Assembly: GCF_018398875.1 (NCBI RefSeq)
Contig: NZ_JAGWDK010000014.1
Span: 120,108-184,107 of the forward strand
Source of the DNA: Bradyrhizobium sp. sGM-13
GTDB taxonomy: Bacteria; Pseudomonadota; Alphaproteobacteria; Rhizobiales; Xanthobacteraceae
Direction: 5' to 3'
DNA length: 64,000 nt
Of the stretch, positions 53,103-61,988 are shown in pieces (positions within the stretch are counted from its first letter, which is position 1; the number at the start of each line of letters is the position of its first letter). A program made the translations under genes and the position numbers. The notes below the pieces were generated by a model that had not been told where the DNA came from, made no database searches, and saw only the letters and a program-made list of their open reading frames with translations.

Positions 53103-53864
53103 GTGATCGCCAAGGATTTACGCAGCGGCGTCGAGCAGCTCGGCAACATGATCGCCGAAGCCGCATGTATCGTTCCCTTTACCGGAGCCGGCATTTCCAC
53201 CGAATGCGGCATTCCTGATTTCCGCTCCCCGGGCGGCCTGTGGACCCGCAACCGCCCGATCGCGTTCGACGAATTCGTTGCAAGCGCCGACGCGCGGGCC
53301 GAGGCTTGGCGGCGACGCTTTGCGATGGAGGCAACCTTTGCCGCGGCCAAGCCCTGCCGCGGGCATCGCGCGCTGGCCTCGCTCTACAAAGCCGGCAAGA
53401 CGCCGGCGATCATCACCCAGAACATCGACAATCTGCATCAGATGTCAGGCTTCAGGGCCGATGACGTGATCGAGCTGCACGGCAACACGACGTATGCCCG
53501 CTGCATCGGCTGCGGACATGCCTATGATCTTCCTTGGGTAAAGCAGCGTTTCGAGGAAGCTGGTAGCGCACCCGACTGCACCATCTGCGACGAGCCGGTA
53601 AAGACGGCCACGATTTCGTTCGGACAGGCGATGCCGGAAGACGCGATGCGCCGCGCCACCGAACTGGCGCAGCATTGCGACCTGTTCCTGGCAATCGGAT
53701 CTTCGCTAGTTGTTTGGCCCGCCGCAGGTTTTCCGCTGATGGCCAAGAACTGCGGCGCGAAGCTCGTGATCATCAATAATGAGAGCACGGAACAGGATGA
53801 CGTTGCCGATCTTGTCATCCGTCACGACATCGGAGAAACGCTCGGACCGTTCGTAGGCAATTGA
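53103..53864 (+). CDS. cobB: NAD-dependent protein deacylase, sirtuin
   Basis: A 253-aa canonical sirtuin. GAGIS (28-32) and CGIPDFRSP (35-43) bind NAD; TQNIDNLH (105-112) and the catalytic His126 in ELHG are intact. The zinc module has two CxxC pairs, C134/C137 and C159/C162. It should remove acyl groups from lysines of metabolic enzymes. The start is GTG at 53103, without a clear ribosome site. Unlike the SIR2 protein at the left edge it has the zinc ribbon and no fused domain. Confidence 0.93.
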   Translation: MIAKDLRSGVEQLGNMIAEAACIVPFTGAGISTECGIPDFRSPGGLWTRNRPIAFDEFVASADARAEAWRRRFAMEATFAAAKPCRGHRALASLYKAGKTPAIITQNIDNLHQMSGFRADDVIELHGNTTYARCIGCGHAYDLPWVKQRFEEAGSAPDCTICDEPVKTATISFGQAMPEDAMRRATELAQHCDLFLAIGSSLVVWPAAGFPLMAKNCGAKLVIINNESTEQDDVADLVIRHDIGETLGPFVGN

Positions 53865-54073
53865 TTGCCAATTGATTCGCCTTGATTCGTGGTTGTGCAA
53901 GCCTGTTCATAGCCTCCGCAATTTTGTTTTTTTTAGCTATGCGCGGCAATCGAGAGTGTTATCTTTTGATTCGAGAGATTCGCGCGGCGTTGTCATGAGT
54001 GGTCATGGATGGGCGCGTGTTCCGGTCCCGCTAGGGCGTGGCGGGCCGCTTTTGAAGTGTGAGGTCCGGGGTC

Positions 54074-54739
54074 ATGGGGTCGGACGAATTTGGGTCCAAG
54101 AAGCTTGGGGGGCCGCCGCCAGGCGGGACAGGGCAGAACAGGCTTGGACCAGGTGAATACGCAGCCGGCGCACAGCGCGATCCGGCGGCGGACGCGCTGT
54201 CGGGGCTCGGCGATGCTGCAGCAAACCTTGTCGAAATATCGGGCATCATCAAATGGTTCGATGCTTCGAAGGGTTACGGTTTCATAGTGCCGGACAATGG
54301 CTGGCCCGACGTGTTGCTGCACGTCACCGTGCTAAGGCGCGACGGCTACCAGACCGCGTATGAAGGCGCGCGGGTGGTGGTCGAATGCGTGCAACGCGCC
54401 AAGGGCTACCAGGCGTTCCGGATTGTCTCGATGGACGAGTCCACCGCGATCCATCCGGCGCAGATGCTGCCGCCTCGGACTCATGTCAGCGTTACGCCGA
54501 CCAGCGGTCTGGAGCGGGCCCAAGTCAAATGGTTCAACCGGCTGCGCGGTTTCGGCTTCCTGACCTGCGGCGAGGGCACGCCTGACATCTTCGTCCACAT
54601 GGAAACGCTGCGCCGCTTCGGCATGACCGAACTGCGGCCGGGCCAGTACGTGCTGGTGCGCTACGGCCCCGGGTCCAAGGGCATGATGGCGGCCGAAATT
54701 CATCCGGAGACCGGCCCGTCGGCGCTGTCGTCGCATTGA
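54074..54739 (+). CDS. Double cold-shock-domain protein
   Basis: A 221-aa protein with two cold-shock domains. CSD1 (about 60-125) has IKWFDASKGYGFIVP and LLHVTVL; CSD2 (about 150-212) has VKWFNRLRGFGFLTC and IFVHMET. Both RNP1 and RNP2 patches are present. The N-terminal 50 residues are Gly/Pro-rich and disordered. It probably binds single-stranded nucleic acids. The ATG at 54074 is preferred over an upstream GTG at 54059. Confidence 0.88.
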   Translation: MGSDEFGSKKLGGPPPGGTGQNRLGPGEYAAGAQRDPAADALSGLGDAAANLVEISGIIKWFDASKGYGFIVPDNGWPDVLLHVTVLRRDGYQTAYEGARVVVECVQRAKGYQAFRIVSMDESTAIHPAQMLPPRTHVSVTPTSGLERAQVKWFNRLRGFGFLTCGEGTPDIFVHMETLRRFGMTELRPGQYVLVRYGPGSKGMMAAEIHPETGPSALSSH

Positions 54740-54857
54740 TCCTGCCGTACCACTGACGCAAACGTGAGCCGGCCGTCGCGCCCCAGCGCGGCGGCCTCTG
54801 GCATTTGCCGCAATCCTCAGGTTAGGGTTCCCTGCAATTTCTCCTGAGATATCCGGC

Positions 54858-55367
54858 GTGAGTGCTTTGATGAATTTCGCTTTGATGGTTGCGCGGCTTC
54901 GCATCCCGGGCCGCCTGGTGACGTCGCTGGTCGCTGCGTCTGCCGTGCTCCTCATCCTCTGCACCAATCCTGCTGCGCGGGCCGCGAGCGTTCAGCCACT
55001 CGAGATCGCCACCAAGTCAGGCGTACGCGTGTTCCTGGTCGAGATGGCGACGACGGAGGAGGAGAAGACCCAGGGGCTGATGTATCGGAAGGAATTGCCC
55101 GACGGCAAAGGCATGCTGTTTGATTTCTCGCCGGAGCAGCAGATCTCGATGTGGATGAAGAACACCTACATTCCGCTCGACATGATCTTCATCCGCGCCG
55201 ACGGCCGCATCCTGCGCATCGCTGAGAACACCGAGCCGCTCTCCACCAAGATCATCTCCTCGGGCGGGCTTGCCAGGGGGGTCCTGGAAGTGATTGCCGG
55301 CACGGCGCAAAAATACGGCATTCAGCCCGGCGACCGGGTGGCCCACCCGCTGTTCAACAAGCGCTGA
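54858..55367 (+). CDS. DUF192-family exported protein
   Basis: A 169-aa protein. A hydrophobic signal (LVTSLVAASAVLLILCTNPA) precedes the DUF192 domain: VEMATTEEEKTQGLMYRKEL, MLFDFSPEQQISMWMKNTYI and PLDMIFI, then VLEVIAGTAQKYGI. Function unknown; it follows the cold-shock gene on the same strand. The start is GTG at 54858 or ATG at 54870. Confidence 0.87.
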   Translation: MSALMNFALMVARLRIPGRLVTSLVAASAVLLILCTNPAARAASVQPLEIATKSGVRVFLVEMATTEEEKTQGLMYRKELPDGKGMLFDFSPEQQISMWMKNTYIPLDMIFIRADGRILRIAENTEPLSTKIISSGGLARGVLEVIAGTAQKYGIQPGDRVAHPLFNKR

Positions 55368-55429
55368 CCGGCTTCCATCGCCTTGATGGCTGCGGATTTA
55401 GCGTGTATCGAGCATTTCCAGCATCGGAT

Positions 55430-55506
55430 CGGGGTATAGCGCAGCCTGGTAGCGCGGCAGTTTTGGGTACTGCAGGTCGTTGGTTCGAATCCAGCTGCCC
55501 CGACCA
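55430..55506 (+). tRNA. tRNA-Pro (anticodon UGG)
   Basis: A 77-nt gene with encoded CCA: CGGGGTATAGCGC ... GCCCCGACCA. Acceptor arms CGGGG/CCCCG, anticodon stem GCAGT/ACTGC with loop TTTGGGT (anticodon TGG), and a T arm GTTCGAATCC. Located after the DUF192 gene. Confidence 0.96.
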
Positions 55507-55580
55507 ATAAAATCAATGACTTGCTACGTCTTTTTCGGATTGAATTTTCCCAGCACAATTGGGGGGGCGGGGGAATAATT

Positions 55581-56153
55581 GTGGCTAGTAGGAAGACAGT
55601 CGTTCTGGTGCGGCAGGCCCTTCTGCTGGGGCTGGTGATTTGCTTTGCCGCCGCAGGGAGCCGGCCGGCAGCGGCCAATCCTGCGCAGATGATTTCTGAT
55701 TTTCGGCTAAAGCACGGGCAGAAGCGCGTAACCTTGGATGCGACTCTCACACGGATTGCACACGATCAAGCCGAGGCGATGGCCGCAAAGGACAAACTGG
55801 ATCACGATGTCCTTGGTCGGTTCAATACGCGTGTCGGCCCGGCGGGCGCAGGCCGGGCCGCAGAGAACATTGCGTACGGCTACGATGGTTTTCCCAAGAC
55901 CCTCGACCAGTGGATCAATTCGTCCGGGCACCGGAAGAACCTCCTGTTGCCCGGCGCGACGCGCGTAGGTGTTGCCAGCGTGAAAAGCGCGAGGACCGGT
56001 CGTACGTACTGGGCCATGGTGATCGCAGGCGACTATGAGCGTCCCAAGGCGCCGAAGAGTTCGCCGAAGGATTCAAAGCAGGCAAACGCTGCGAAGTCCA
56101 AATCGCGCGCGGCTGAGAGCTGCCGACTGAAGATTCTCAGCCTGTGCCTTTAG
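55581..56153 (+). CDS. Exported CAP-domain (SCP/PR1) protein
   Basis: A 190-aa protein. A signal peptide (VVLVRQALLLGLVICFAAA) is followed by the CAP fold with the conserved His in DKLDHD, Glu in AAENIAYGY and His in SSGHRKNLL. A Lys/Ser/Ala-rich tail follows, ending in two Cys (CRLKILSLC). CAP proteins are secreted, with varied or unknown roles. The GTG at 55581 sits behind a run of G; an in-frame TTG at 55521 is less likely. Confidence 0.87.
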   Translation: MASRKTVVLVRQALLLGLVICFAAAGSRPAAANPAQMISDFRLKHGQKRVTLDATLTRIAHDQAEAMAAKDKLDHDVLGRFNTRVGPAGAGRAAENIAYGYDGFPKTLDQWINSSGHRKNLLLPGATRVGVASVKSARTGRTYWAMVIAGDYERPKAPKSSPKDSKQANAAKSKSRAAESCRLKILSLCL

Positions 56154-56338
56154 AACCTGAAGTTGGGAGTAGCCGCCTTCGCCGCGCTGCGCGCTCGATG
56201 ATGGTCGGATGGCGGCGCCAACGCATGCGAGCGCCCAGTTCGACGCGATTTCCACGCTGATGTGAAGCCCATCCCGATTTGCGGGCTTGCAATATCGTTC
56301 CTGTTATGTTCTCTTTGGTCATTCCTCGGAGGTGACCA

Positions 56339-56563
56339 ATGGATGTCGAGAAGCAACGGGAAATAATCCGGCTCTGGAATCGCATGCGTCGGGTCGATGG
56401 CCCGCTCGCCGAAGAAATCCGCATCCAGATACTTGAATGCTTTGCGCGGCCGGAGGCGCCGAGCGCGCGCCTGCAGGAGCGCCGCGAGGTGCTCGGTCGC
56501 ATGCCGGTCCGGACTGCGCAACTGTATCGCATCGGCGAACGCAGCAACAACGCAACGCTTTGA
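56339..56563 (+). CDS. Small hypothetical protein
   Basis: A 74-aa soluble protein, Arg/Glu-rich, starting MDVEKQREIIRLWNRMRRVD. GGAGGTG with a 5-base gap precedes the ATG at 56339, a strong ribosome site. No domain known. Confidence 0.6.
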   Translation: MDVEKQREIIRLWNRMRRVDGPLAEEIRIQILECFARPEAPSARLQERREVLGRMPVRTAQLYRIGERSNNATL

Positions 56564-56903
56564 GGGCTTTCGTAGCCTGCGCGGCTGATTCGCTGCCGGT
56601 CAAGATTGACGGAATCTTCGCGCGATGCATGCTGCACGCATGTTGTCGCGTGTGCGCAATCATTTCCAAGGTGCGAAGTTCGCCCGCATGAGCAGCGGGA
56701 CGTACTGCATCATCCGCGATCTCGGGCTGGTCAAGGGCGGCAAGGGGATGCGGCACCATGAGGTGCTCGTCACCTTCAGCCTGCGGGCGTTGTGGCGCTG
56801 GGTCGGACGGGGCTGGCGGCGCCTTATGACTGCATCGAAGAAGCCGGAGGTTTCGGCTCGGCCTGTCGCAGATACGTAGCCGCAACTGCTCGGCTGCCGG
56901 CGA
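56564..56903. other. Intergenic region before the ABC importer genes
   Basis: About 340 bases. An 84-codon plus-strand frame (56625-56879) converges on the permease gene but has no ribosome site or recognisable features and was not accepted. No terminator was seen. Confidence 0.35.
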
Positions 56904-57671
56904 TCACCGCCGCGCTGCCTGCCACGCCAGCAGTCTGTGCTCCGCCAGCGACATCGCCACCGACGTCACGTAGCCGGTCAACCCAAGCAGTATCACACCC
57001 GCGAACAGGTCGGCCGAGCGGAACGCGCGGGCTGACAGCAGGACCCAATGGCCGAGCCCGTCGAGGCCGGCCAGGATTTCGCAGACCACCGACAGGATCA
57101 GCGCCACCGTCAGGCTGAGGCGCATGCCGGCGAGGATGTCGGGACTGGCGGAGGGCAGCGCGATCTTGAAGATCACCGCGAGCCGCGACATCTGCAATGA
57201 ACGCGCGACCTCGTAAAGCCGCGGCTCAACCGCCGCAAAGCCGTGGATGGTCGCCAGCATGATCGGCCAGATCGCACCGAAGGCGATCACGAACAGCGCC
57301 ATCGCCTGCGTCAGCCCAAGCATGGCGATCGCCACCGGAATGATCGCCGAGACCGGCAGCGGCCGTAGAAACTCCAGCGACGGCGCGACATAGGTCCGCA
57401 TTCTGCGCGACGATCCAATGATCGCGCCGATTGCGATGCCGGCAATGGAGGCGGCGAGCCAGCCATAGGCCATATGTTCGAGCGTGCCGGCGAGCTTGCT
57501 CCAGAGATCGCCGGAGGAAAACCCGCGCACCAGCGCAGCCCAGGCCCGGTCCGGTCCCGGCAGGAACACCGGCGAGACCAGTTTTAAACTGGCGATCAGT
57601 TGCCATAGCGCGACGAAGCCGGCCGCAACCGCAAAGCTCGCCACGCGCCACAGGAGGGCCGCGCGGTTCAT
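56904..57671 (-). CDS. ABC transporter permease (SsuC/TauC type)
   Basis: A 255-aa inner-membrane permease with six helices. The EAA-loop reads EVARSLQMSRLAVIFKIALPSASPDI (short form EVARSLQMSRLAVIFKIALP). It belongs to the nitrate/sulfonate/taurine BPD family. The ATG at 57671 overlaps the stop of the preceding permease (ATGA). Together with genes at 57668-60870 it forms one operon. Confidence 0.88.
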   Translation of the reverse strand: MNRAALLWRVASFAVAAGFVALWQLIASLKLVSPVFLPGPDRAWAALVRGFSSGDLWSKLAGTLEHMAYGWLAASIAGIAIGAIIGSSRRMRTYVAPSLEFLRPLPVSAIIPVAIAMLGLTQAMALFVIAFGAIWPIMLATIHGFAAVEPRLYEVARSLQMSRLAVIFKIALPSASPDILAGMRLSLTVALILSVVCEILAGLDGLGHWVLLSARAFRSADLFAGVILLGLTGYVTSVAMSLAEHRLLAWQAARR

Positions 57672-58432
57672 GCGCCGTCTCCGCTCAATGCGGCGCGGCC
57701 GAACAGGCGGTTCTGGGCGACGACCAAGAGGACATTCAACGCGTAGCCGATGACGCCGATCCAGACCAGATAGGCCAGCATCAGGTCCGGGCGCAGCGCT
57801 TGCTGCGCCAGCATGATGCCGGCCCCGAGGCCGAGCGGGTTGATCGCGATTTCGACCGTCACGGCGACGATCAGCGCGATGCCGGCCGACAGGCGGAACG
57901 CGACGAAGATCCGCGGCAGCGCCGCCGGGATGATGATCTTCCAGACCCGCTGTGCCGACGGCAGCCGCAGCGCCCGCGCCACCTCCATCAGCCGCGGCTC
58001 GATGCTGCGCACCGCCGCGCGCGACAGGATCAGGACCGGCCAGACGCAGGCGAACGCCACGATCACGATTTCCATGCGGTAGCCGAAGCCGAGCGCGATC
58101 AGCGCGATCGGCAGCAGCGCAATCGAGGGAATCGGCCTGATCGCCTCGACCGTTACTTCCATCAGTCGATCGAGCGTATCTGAAATCCCGAAGGCGATGC
58201 CGAAAGCCAAGCCGATGGTGGTGCCGATCGCAAGGCCTGCGAAAGCTGAAAACAGCGTGTCGCGCGTGGCCGTCAGGATCGACAAATCGGCAAAGGCGCC
58301 GAACAGCGCCATCACGATCTCGCTCGGCGGCGCGAGGCTGTCGCTTTGCAGATGGGTGGCGCGCGCCCAGACTTCGAACGCCACCAGCACGGCCAGCGGC
58401 AACACCAGCGCCTTGGCGGAATTCGCCCTCAC
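57668..58432 (-). CDS. ABC transporter permease (SsuC/TauC type)
   Basis: A 254-aa permease paralogous to the next gene. EAA loop EVARALRLPSAQRVWKIIIP. The start GTG at 58432 overlaps the ATPase stop in GTGA. Two unlike permeases in one operon suggest a heterodimeric channel. Confidence 0.88.
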   Translation of the reverse strand: MRANSAKALVLPLAVLVAFEVWARATHLQSDSLAPPSEIVMALFGAFADLSILTATRDTLFSAFAGLAIGTTIGLAFGIAFGISDTLDRLMEVTVEAIRPIPSIALLPIALIALGFGYRMEIVIVAFACVWPVLILSRAAVRSIEPRLMEVARALRLPSAQRVWKIIIPAALPRIFVAFRLSAGIALIVAVTVEIAINPLGLGAGIMLAQQALRPDLMLAYLVWIGVIGYALNVLLVVAQNRLFGRAALSGDGA

Positions 58433-59232
58433 TGCTCGGTCGCCTTGATGAAATCGAACAATTGCCGCCGCAGTCGCAGGAATTCCGGATGCTCGCGGGT
58501 CGATAACTGATCGCGCGGGCGCGGCAGGTTGACCGAAAGCTCGATGCCGATCCGTCCGGGGTGCGGCAGCAGGCCGATGACGCGATCGCCGAGATAGATG
58601 GCTTCATCGAGGTCGTGGGTCACGAAGATCACGGTGGCGCCGCTCGCCGCCACCAGCGACAATACCTCATCCTGCAATCCCTGCCGCGTCATCGCATCCA
58701 GCGCACCGAACGGCTCGTCCATCAGAAGCGTCTTCGGCTCCTGCGCCAGGCAGCGGGCGATCTGCAGGCGCTGCTGCATACCGCCTGACATTTCCGACGG
58801 GTATTTGCCGGCATGGCCGGGCAGGCCGACCGTGCGCAAAAGCTCCTCGATGCGGGCAGGGCGCTCGGCCGACGGCATGCCGCCCGCTTCCAGCGCCAGC
58901 GAGACATTGCCCGCCGCGGTGCGCCACGGCAGCAGTGCCTTGCCGTAATCCTGGAACACGATCGCGATCTCGCGGCGCGGCTCACGCATCGGCTGGCCGT
59001 CGAAATTCACCTTGCCGCTGGTCGGCTGGTAAAGGCCTGCGGCCAGACGCAGCGCTGTGGTCTTGCCGCAGCCGGAGGCGCCGACGATGCAGAGGAATTC
59101 GCCGGGCCGGACTCCGAGACTTAGATTTTCGATGATGGTCTTGCCGCCGAGGACGAGTGTGACGCCGTCAAATGCGATCTGGGGCGTGGCAGTGCCGTAT
59201 ACGGCTTCGAGGCGTTTTGCGGCGCTTGCCAT
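58429..59232 (-). CDS. ABC transporter ATP-binding protein (SsuB/TauB type)
   Basis: A 267-aa ATPase. Walker A GASGCGKTTALRLAAG, Q-loop VFQDYGKALLPW, signature MSGGMQQRLQIA, Walker B LLMDEPFGALD and the H-loop THDLDEA are intact. It follows the GntR gene by 4 bases, so it is translationally coupled within the operon. Confidence 0.93.
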   Translation of the reverse strand: MASAAKRLEAVYGTATPQIAFDGVTLVLGGKTIIENLSLGVRPGEFLCIVGASGCGKTTALRLAAGLYQPTSGKVNFDGQPMREPRREIAIVFQDYGKALLPWRTAAGNVSLALEAGGMPSAERPARIEELLRTVGLPGHAGKYPSEMSGGMQQRLQIARCLAQEPKTLLMDEPFGALDAMTRQGLQDEVLSLVAASGATVIFVTHDLDEAIYLGDRVIGLLPHPGRIGIELSVNLPRPRDQLSTREHPEFLRLRRQLFDFIKATEQ

Positions 59233-59236
59233 GATG

Positions 59237-59935
59237 TCAGCTCTCGTTGCCTGGGGGATAGACGAAATCCATGGTCGAACGCAGATGCGCCGATAGCATC
59301 GCTTGAGACCCCTGAATGTCGCGGGCGATGACGCGGTCGGCGAGCAATTGATGCGCGCGCACGAATTTCTTGCCGCTGTCGACGGAGCGCATCATCACGC
59401 GCCGGTAGCGGTAGGCTTGGTCGTAGAGATCGGAATGGGCTGCCAGCAAACGCTTCGAGCCGCACGCCGCCAGCAAGGCGGTGTGAAAGCCCTTGTGCAG
59501 CCGGTCGAAATCCTCGGCGCCCTCACGGAATTCATCACCGGTCCGCTCGATGTGTCGGCGCATCTGGTGCAGCGCGCTGACGATGCCAGCCTCCCAGGCA
59601 TCGTCGCCATGGGTGATCGCCAGCCTGATGGCCTCGATCTCGATCGCGGTACGCATCGTGGTGATGTCGAGCAGATCCTCGCGGCTGACGTCGGCGACGC
59701 GGAAACCGCGCTGCCCGGTGCCCACGATCAGCCCACGCGACATCAGCCGCGACAACCCCTCGCGCAGCGGCGTCGCGCCGATCTCATACCGTTGCACAAG
59801 GTCGACGATCCCGAGCCGCGATCCCGGCGCCAGATGGCCCGCGAGAATATCCTGCTCGACCAGCATGGCCGCGCGCTCAGTTAGCGTAGCGGCCTCAGTC
59901 ACCGGTCGGCTCGATTGGCGCTCAGAGACCGGCAT
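59237..59935 (-). CDS. GntR-family regulator, FadR (FCD) subgroup
   Basis: A 232-aa regulator. The N-terminal winged helix shows GHLAPGSRLGIVDLVQRYEIGATPLREGLS (short form LVQRYEIGATPLREGLSRL), and the all-helical FCD domain (about 95-225) follows with the metal-binding His pattern. Probably a repressor released by the imported compound or a product. The ATG at 59935 has AAAGGAT upstream. It lies inside the transporter operon, 11 bases after the binding-protein stop. Confidence 0.9.
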   Translation of the reverse strand: MPVSERQSSRPVTEAATLTERAAMLVEQDILAGHLAPGSRLGIVDLVQRYEIGATPLREGLSRLMSRGLIVGTGQRGFRVADVSREDLLDITTMRTAIEIEAIRLAITHGDDAWEAGIVSALHQMRRHIERTGDEFREGAEDFDRLHKGFHTALLAACGSKRLLAAHSDLYDQAYRYRRVMMRSVDSGKKFVRAHQLLADRVIARDIQGSQAMLSAHLRSTMDFVYPPGNES

Positions 59936-59946
59936 CGCGAAATCCT

Positions 59947-60870
59947 TTACTTCAGGACCAGCTTTGAGGTGTCGAGCTTGGATTGCAGCATCTTCTGCGA
60001 CGACATCACCTCGATCCACCAAGAGAGCTGCTCGGGCTTCAGCGCCGGTTCGGAACGGTTCGGCGGCGTCGCCTTGACCAGTTCGATCGGCTGCTTAGTG
60101 AACTTGGAAATCGAGTTCGACGCCTTTTCGCGGTCATTGTTCACGATCGCGGCGGATTCGGCGAGCGCGTCGCGGAATTTCTTGACTGCCGCGGCATTCT
60201 TTTCCGCCCATTCGCGCGAGGCCGCGTAGAAAATGATCGGATCGGTGCGCGCCAGTTCGACCGCATAGCGTGCGCCGACCGAACCAAGGCCGGCATTGGT
60301 CATACGGGTCACGAACGGTTCGGCGGTCAGGACGGCGTCGACGCCGCCGGACTTGATGATATCGGCCATCGTCGGAAAGGTGACCTCGACGAAATTGACG
60401 CCCTTGGGATCGACGCCTTTTTCCACCAGCCATTTCACGAACAGCACATGCAGGAACGCGTTTAGCCCCGGCGCGCCGACTTTCTTGCCAACGAAATCCT
60501 TCGGCTCCTTGATGGTGATGCCGTTGCGGACGAAGGCGGTGATGTTGCCGTTCGATACCGGGCTCATGATGGTGGCACCCGCAATAGCGACGAGATCGAG
60601 CCCACCGTCGACGGCCTGCAAAAACACCGTCGAGGTCGGCCCGCCGATCTGAATCGAATTCGACAGGATCGCCGCCGGGATGTTCGAGTTGATGCCGATC
60701 GGCGTCATCTCGACCTCGAGCCCGTGCTTTCTAAAAATGCCCTCGTCGATCGCGATCATTGCTGAGGCGCAGTCCGAAGTCGCCGTACAGCCGACCTGGA
60801 TCTTGGCTTGCGCAAAGGCGGTACCGGTCAGCGCCATGCTGACGGCAAGGGCGGCTAGGGCCTTTTTCAC
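59947..60870 (-). CDS. ABC transporter substrate-binding protein (NMT1/SsuA-like)
   Basis: A 307-aa periplasmic protein. A signal peptide (KKALAALAVSMALTGTAFAQ) precedes a type II binding fold of the taurine/sulfonate/nitrate class: EGIFRKHGLEVEM, and DFVGKKVGAPGLNAFLHVLF. The GTG at 60870 follows GGGGAGAG with a 5-base gap and fits the signal peptide. It is the first gene of the importer operon and is divergent from the FAH gene. The ligand is unknown; the neighbours suggest a carboxylated aromatic or cyclic compound. Confidence 0.9.
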   Translation of the reverse strand: MKKALAALAVSMALTGTAFAQAKIQVGCTATSDCASAMIAIDEGIFRKHGLEVEMTPIGINSNIPAAILSNSIQIGGPTSTVFLQAVDGGLDLVAIAGATIMSPVSNGNITAFVRNGITIKEPKDFVGKKVGAPGLNAFLHVLFVKWLVEKGVDPKGVNFVEVTFPTMADIIKSGGVDAVLTAEPFVTRMTNAGLGSVGARYAVELARTDPIIFYAASREWAEKNAAAVKKFRDALAESAAIVNNDREKASNSISKFTKQPIELVKATPPNRSEPALKPEQLSWWIEVMSSQKMLQSKLDTSKLVLK

Positions 60871-60899
60871 GGTGCTCTCCCCACAACACATTTTTCTGT

Positions 60900-60947
60900 C
60901 TTGTTTATCGATATTTTTTTTGATCATATATTTCATCAGAAAACAAG
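60900..60947. promoter_or_regulatory. Candidate operator between importer and catabolic genes
   Basis: AT-rich 87-bp divergent spacer. It holds an inverted repeat CTTGTTT (60900-60906) / AAACAAG (60941-60947), a TATCGATA palindrome (60906-60913) and a TGAT-N10-ATCA repeat (60921-60938). Suitable as a GntR (FCD) target controlling both sides. Confidence 0.5.
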
Positions 60948-60957
60948 AGGGCGTCAG

Positions 60958-61941
60958 GTGAAACTCGCAACAATAAAGTCGGGCGGTCAGGAAAAGGTCG
61001 CCATCGTGCATAGCGGCGACAGGCTGCTCTTTGATCTCGCGGCGGCGGCCAGCCGCAACGGAGGCGCCAATCCGGCTTTCGCATCGATGCTGGCACTGAT
61101 CGATGCCGGTGACGCCGCGCTCGAACAGGCGGCAAACGTGTTCCACAAGCACGGCAAGGACGAGAGCTTGTCCATGAAGATCGACGCGGCCGAAATTCTC
61201 GCGCCGGTCCCGGAGCCACGGCAGATGCGGGACGGCATGTCGTTCCCGCTGCATATCCTGCAGGCCCCGCGCGGGCAGCTCAAGCTCGCCGCACGCGCCA
61301 AGGGCGACATGGCGGAGCTGGCGCGGATCGAGGCCGAGCCGCTCGGTGAACTGCCGGAGGTCTATCGCAAGCAGCCGATCTACTACATCACCAACCGCTT
61401 CAGCGTGCGCGGTACCAACACCACGGTGAAGTGGCCGCGCTACAGCCAGGTGATGGATTATGAGCTCGAATTCGGCATCATCACCAGGAACAAGGGCGCC
61501 AACATCTCTGCCGCCAAGGCCAAAGACCACATCTTCGGCTACACGATCTTCAACGACTTTTCCGCGCGCGATGCCCAGCGCATTGAAATGGAGGGGCGGC
61601 TAGGTCCGGCGAAAGGCAAGAGTTTCGACGGCGGCAACGTGATGGGCCCGTGGATCGTGACGCCAGACGAGATCGGCAATCCCTACAAATTGAAGATGGA
61701 AGCCCGCGTCAACGGCGAGATGCGCTCGCAAGGGGTGACCGAGGGCATGCTATTCTCGTTCGAGGAGATCATCGCCCATGTCAGCCAGGACGAGACCCTG
61801 ATGCCCGGCGAATTCATCGGATCCGGCACTGTCGGCAATGGATGCGGGCTCGAACTCGGCTGGTATCTCGAAGATGGCGATACCATCGAGCTCAAAGTCG
61901 AAAAGATCGGCATCTTGAAGAACCGGGTCGAGCGGCAATAG
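60958..61941 (+). CDS. Fumarylacetoacetate hydrolase family protein
   Basis: A 327-aa protein. FAH catalytic-core residues appear in DYELEFGIITRN (metal Glu ligands) and FNDFSARDAQR, plus KSFDGGNVMGPWIV and FIGSGTVGNGCGLELG. FAH members hydrolyse or decarboxylate beta-diketo or 2-oxo acids in aromatic degradation. The GTG at 60958 follows AGAGGG. First gene of a three-gene plus-strand operon. Confidence 0.92.
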   Translation: MKLATIKSGGQEKVAIVHSGDRLLFDLAAAASRNGGANPAFASMLALIDAGDAALEQAANVFHKHGKDESLSMKIDAAEILAPVPEPRQMRDGMSFPLHILQAPRGQLKLAARAKGDMAELARIEAEPLGELPEVYRKQPIYYITNRFSVRGTNTTVKWPRYSQVMDYELEFGIITRNKGANISAAKAKDHIFGYTIFNDFSARDAQRIEMEGRLGPAKGKSFDGGNVMGPWIVTPDEIGNPYKLKMEARVNGEMRSQGVTEGMLFSFEEIIAHVSQDETLMPGEFIGSGTVGNGCGLELGWYLEDGDTIELKVEKIGILKNRVERQ

Positions 61942-61988
61942 TTGCTTCCGGCGACGCTACCCAAAGAAGCATCCAGCGAGGAAACGCC

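Noticed and set aside
47675..55506. Genomic island inserted at a tRNA gene
   Set aside because: No duplicated tRNA 3' end and no integrase could be found beside either tRNA.
56625..56879. 84-codon plus-strand frame
   Set aside because: No ribosome site and unusual composition; probably chance in a gap.
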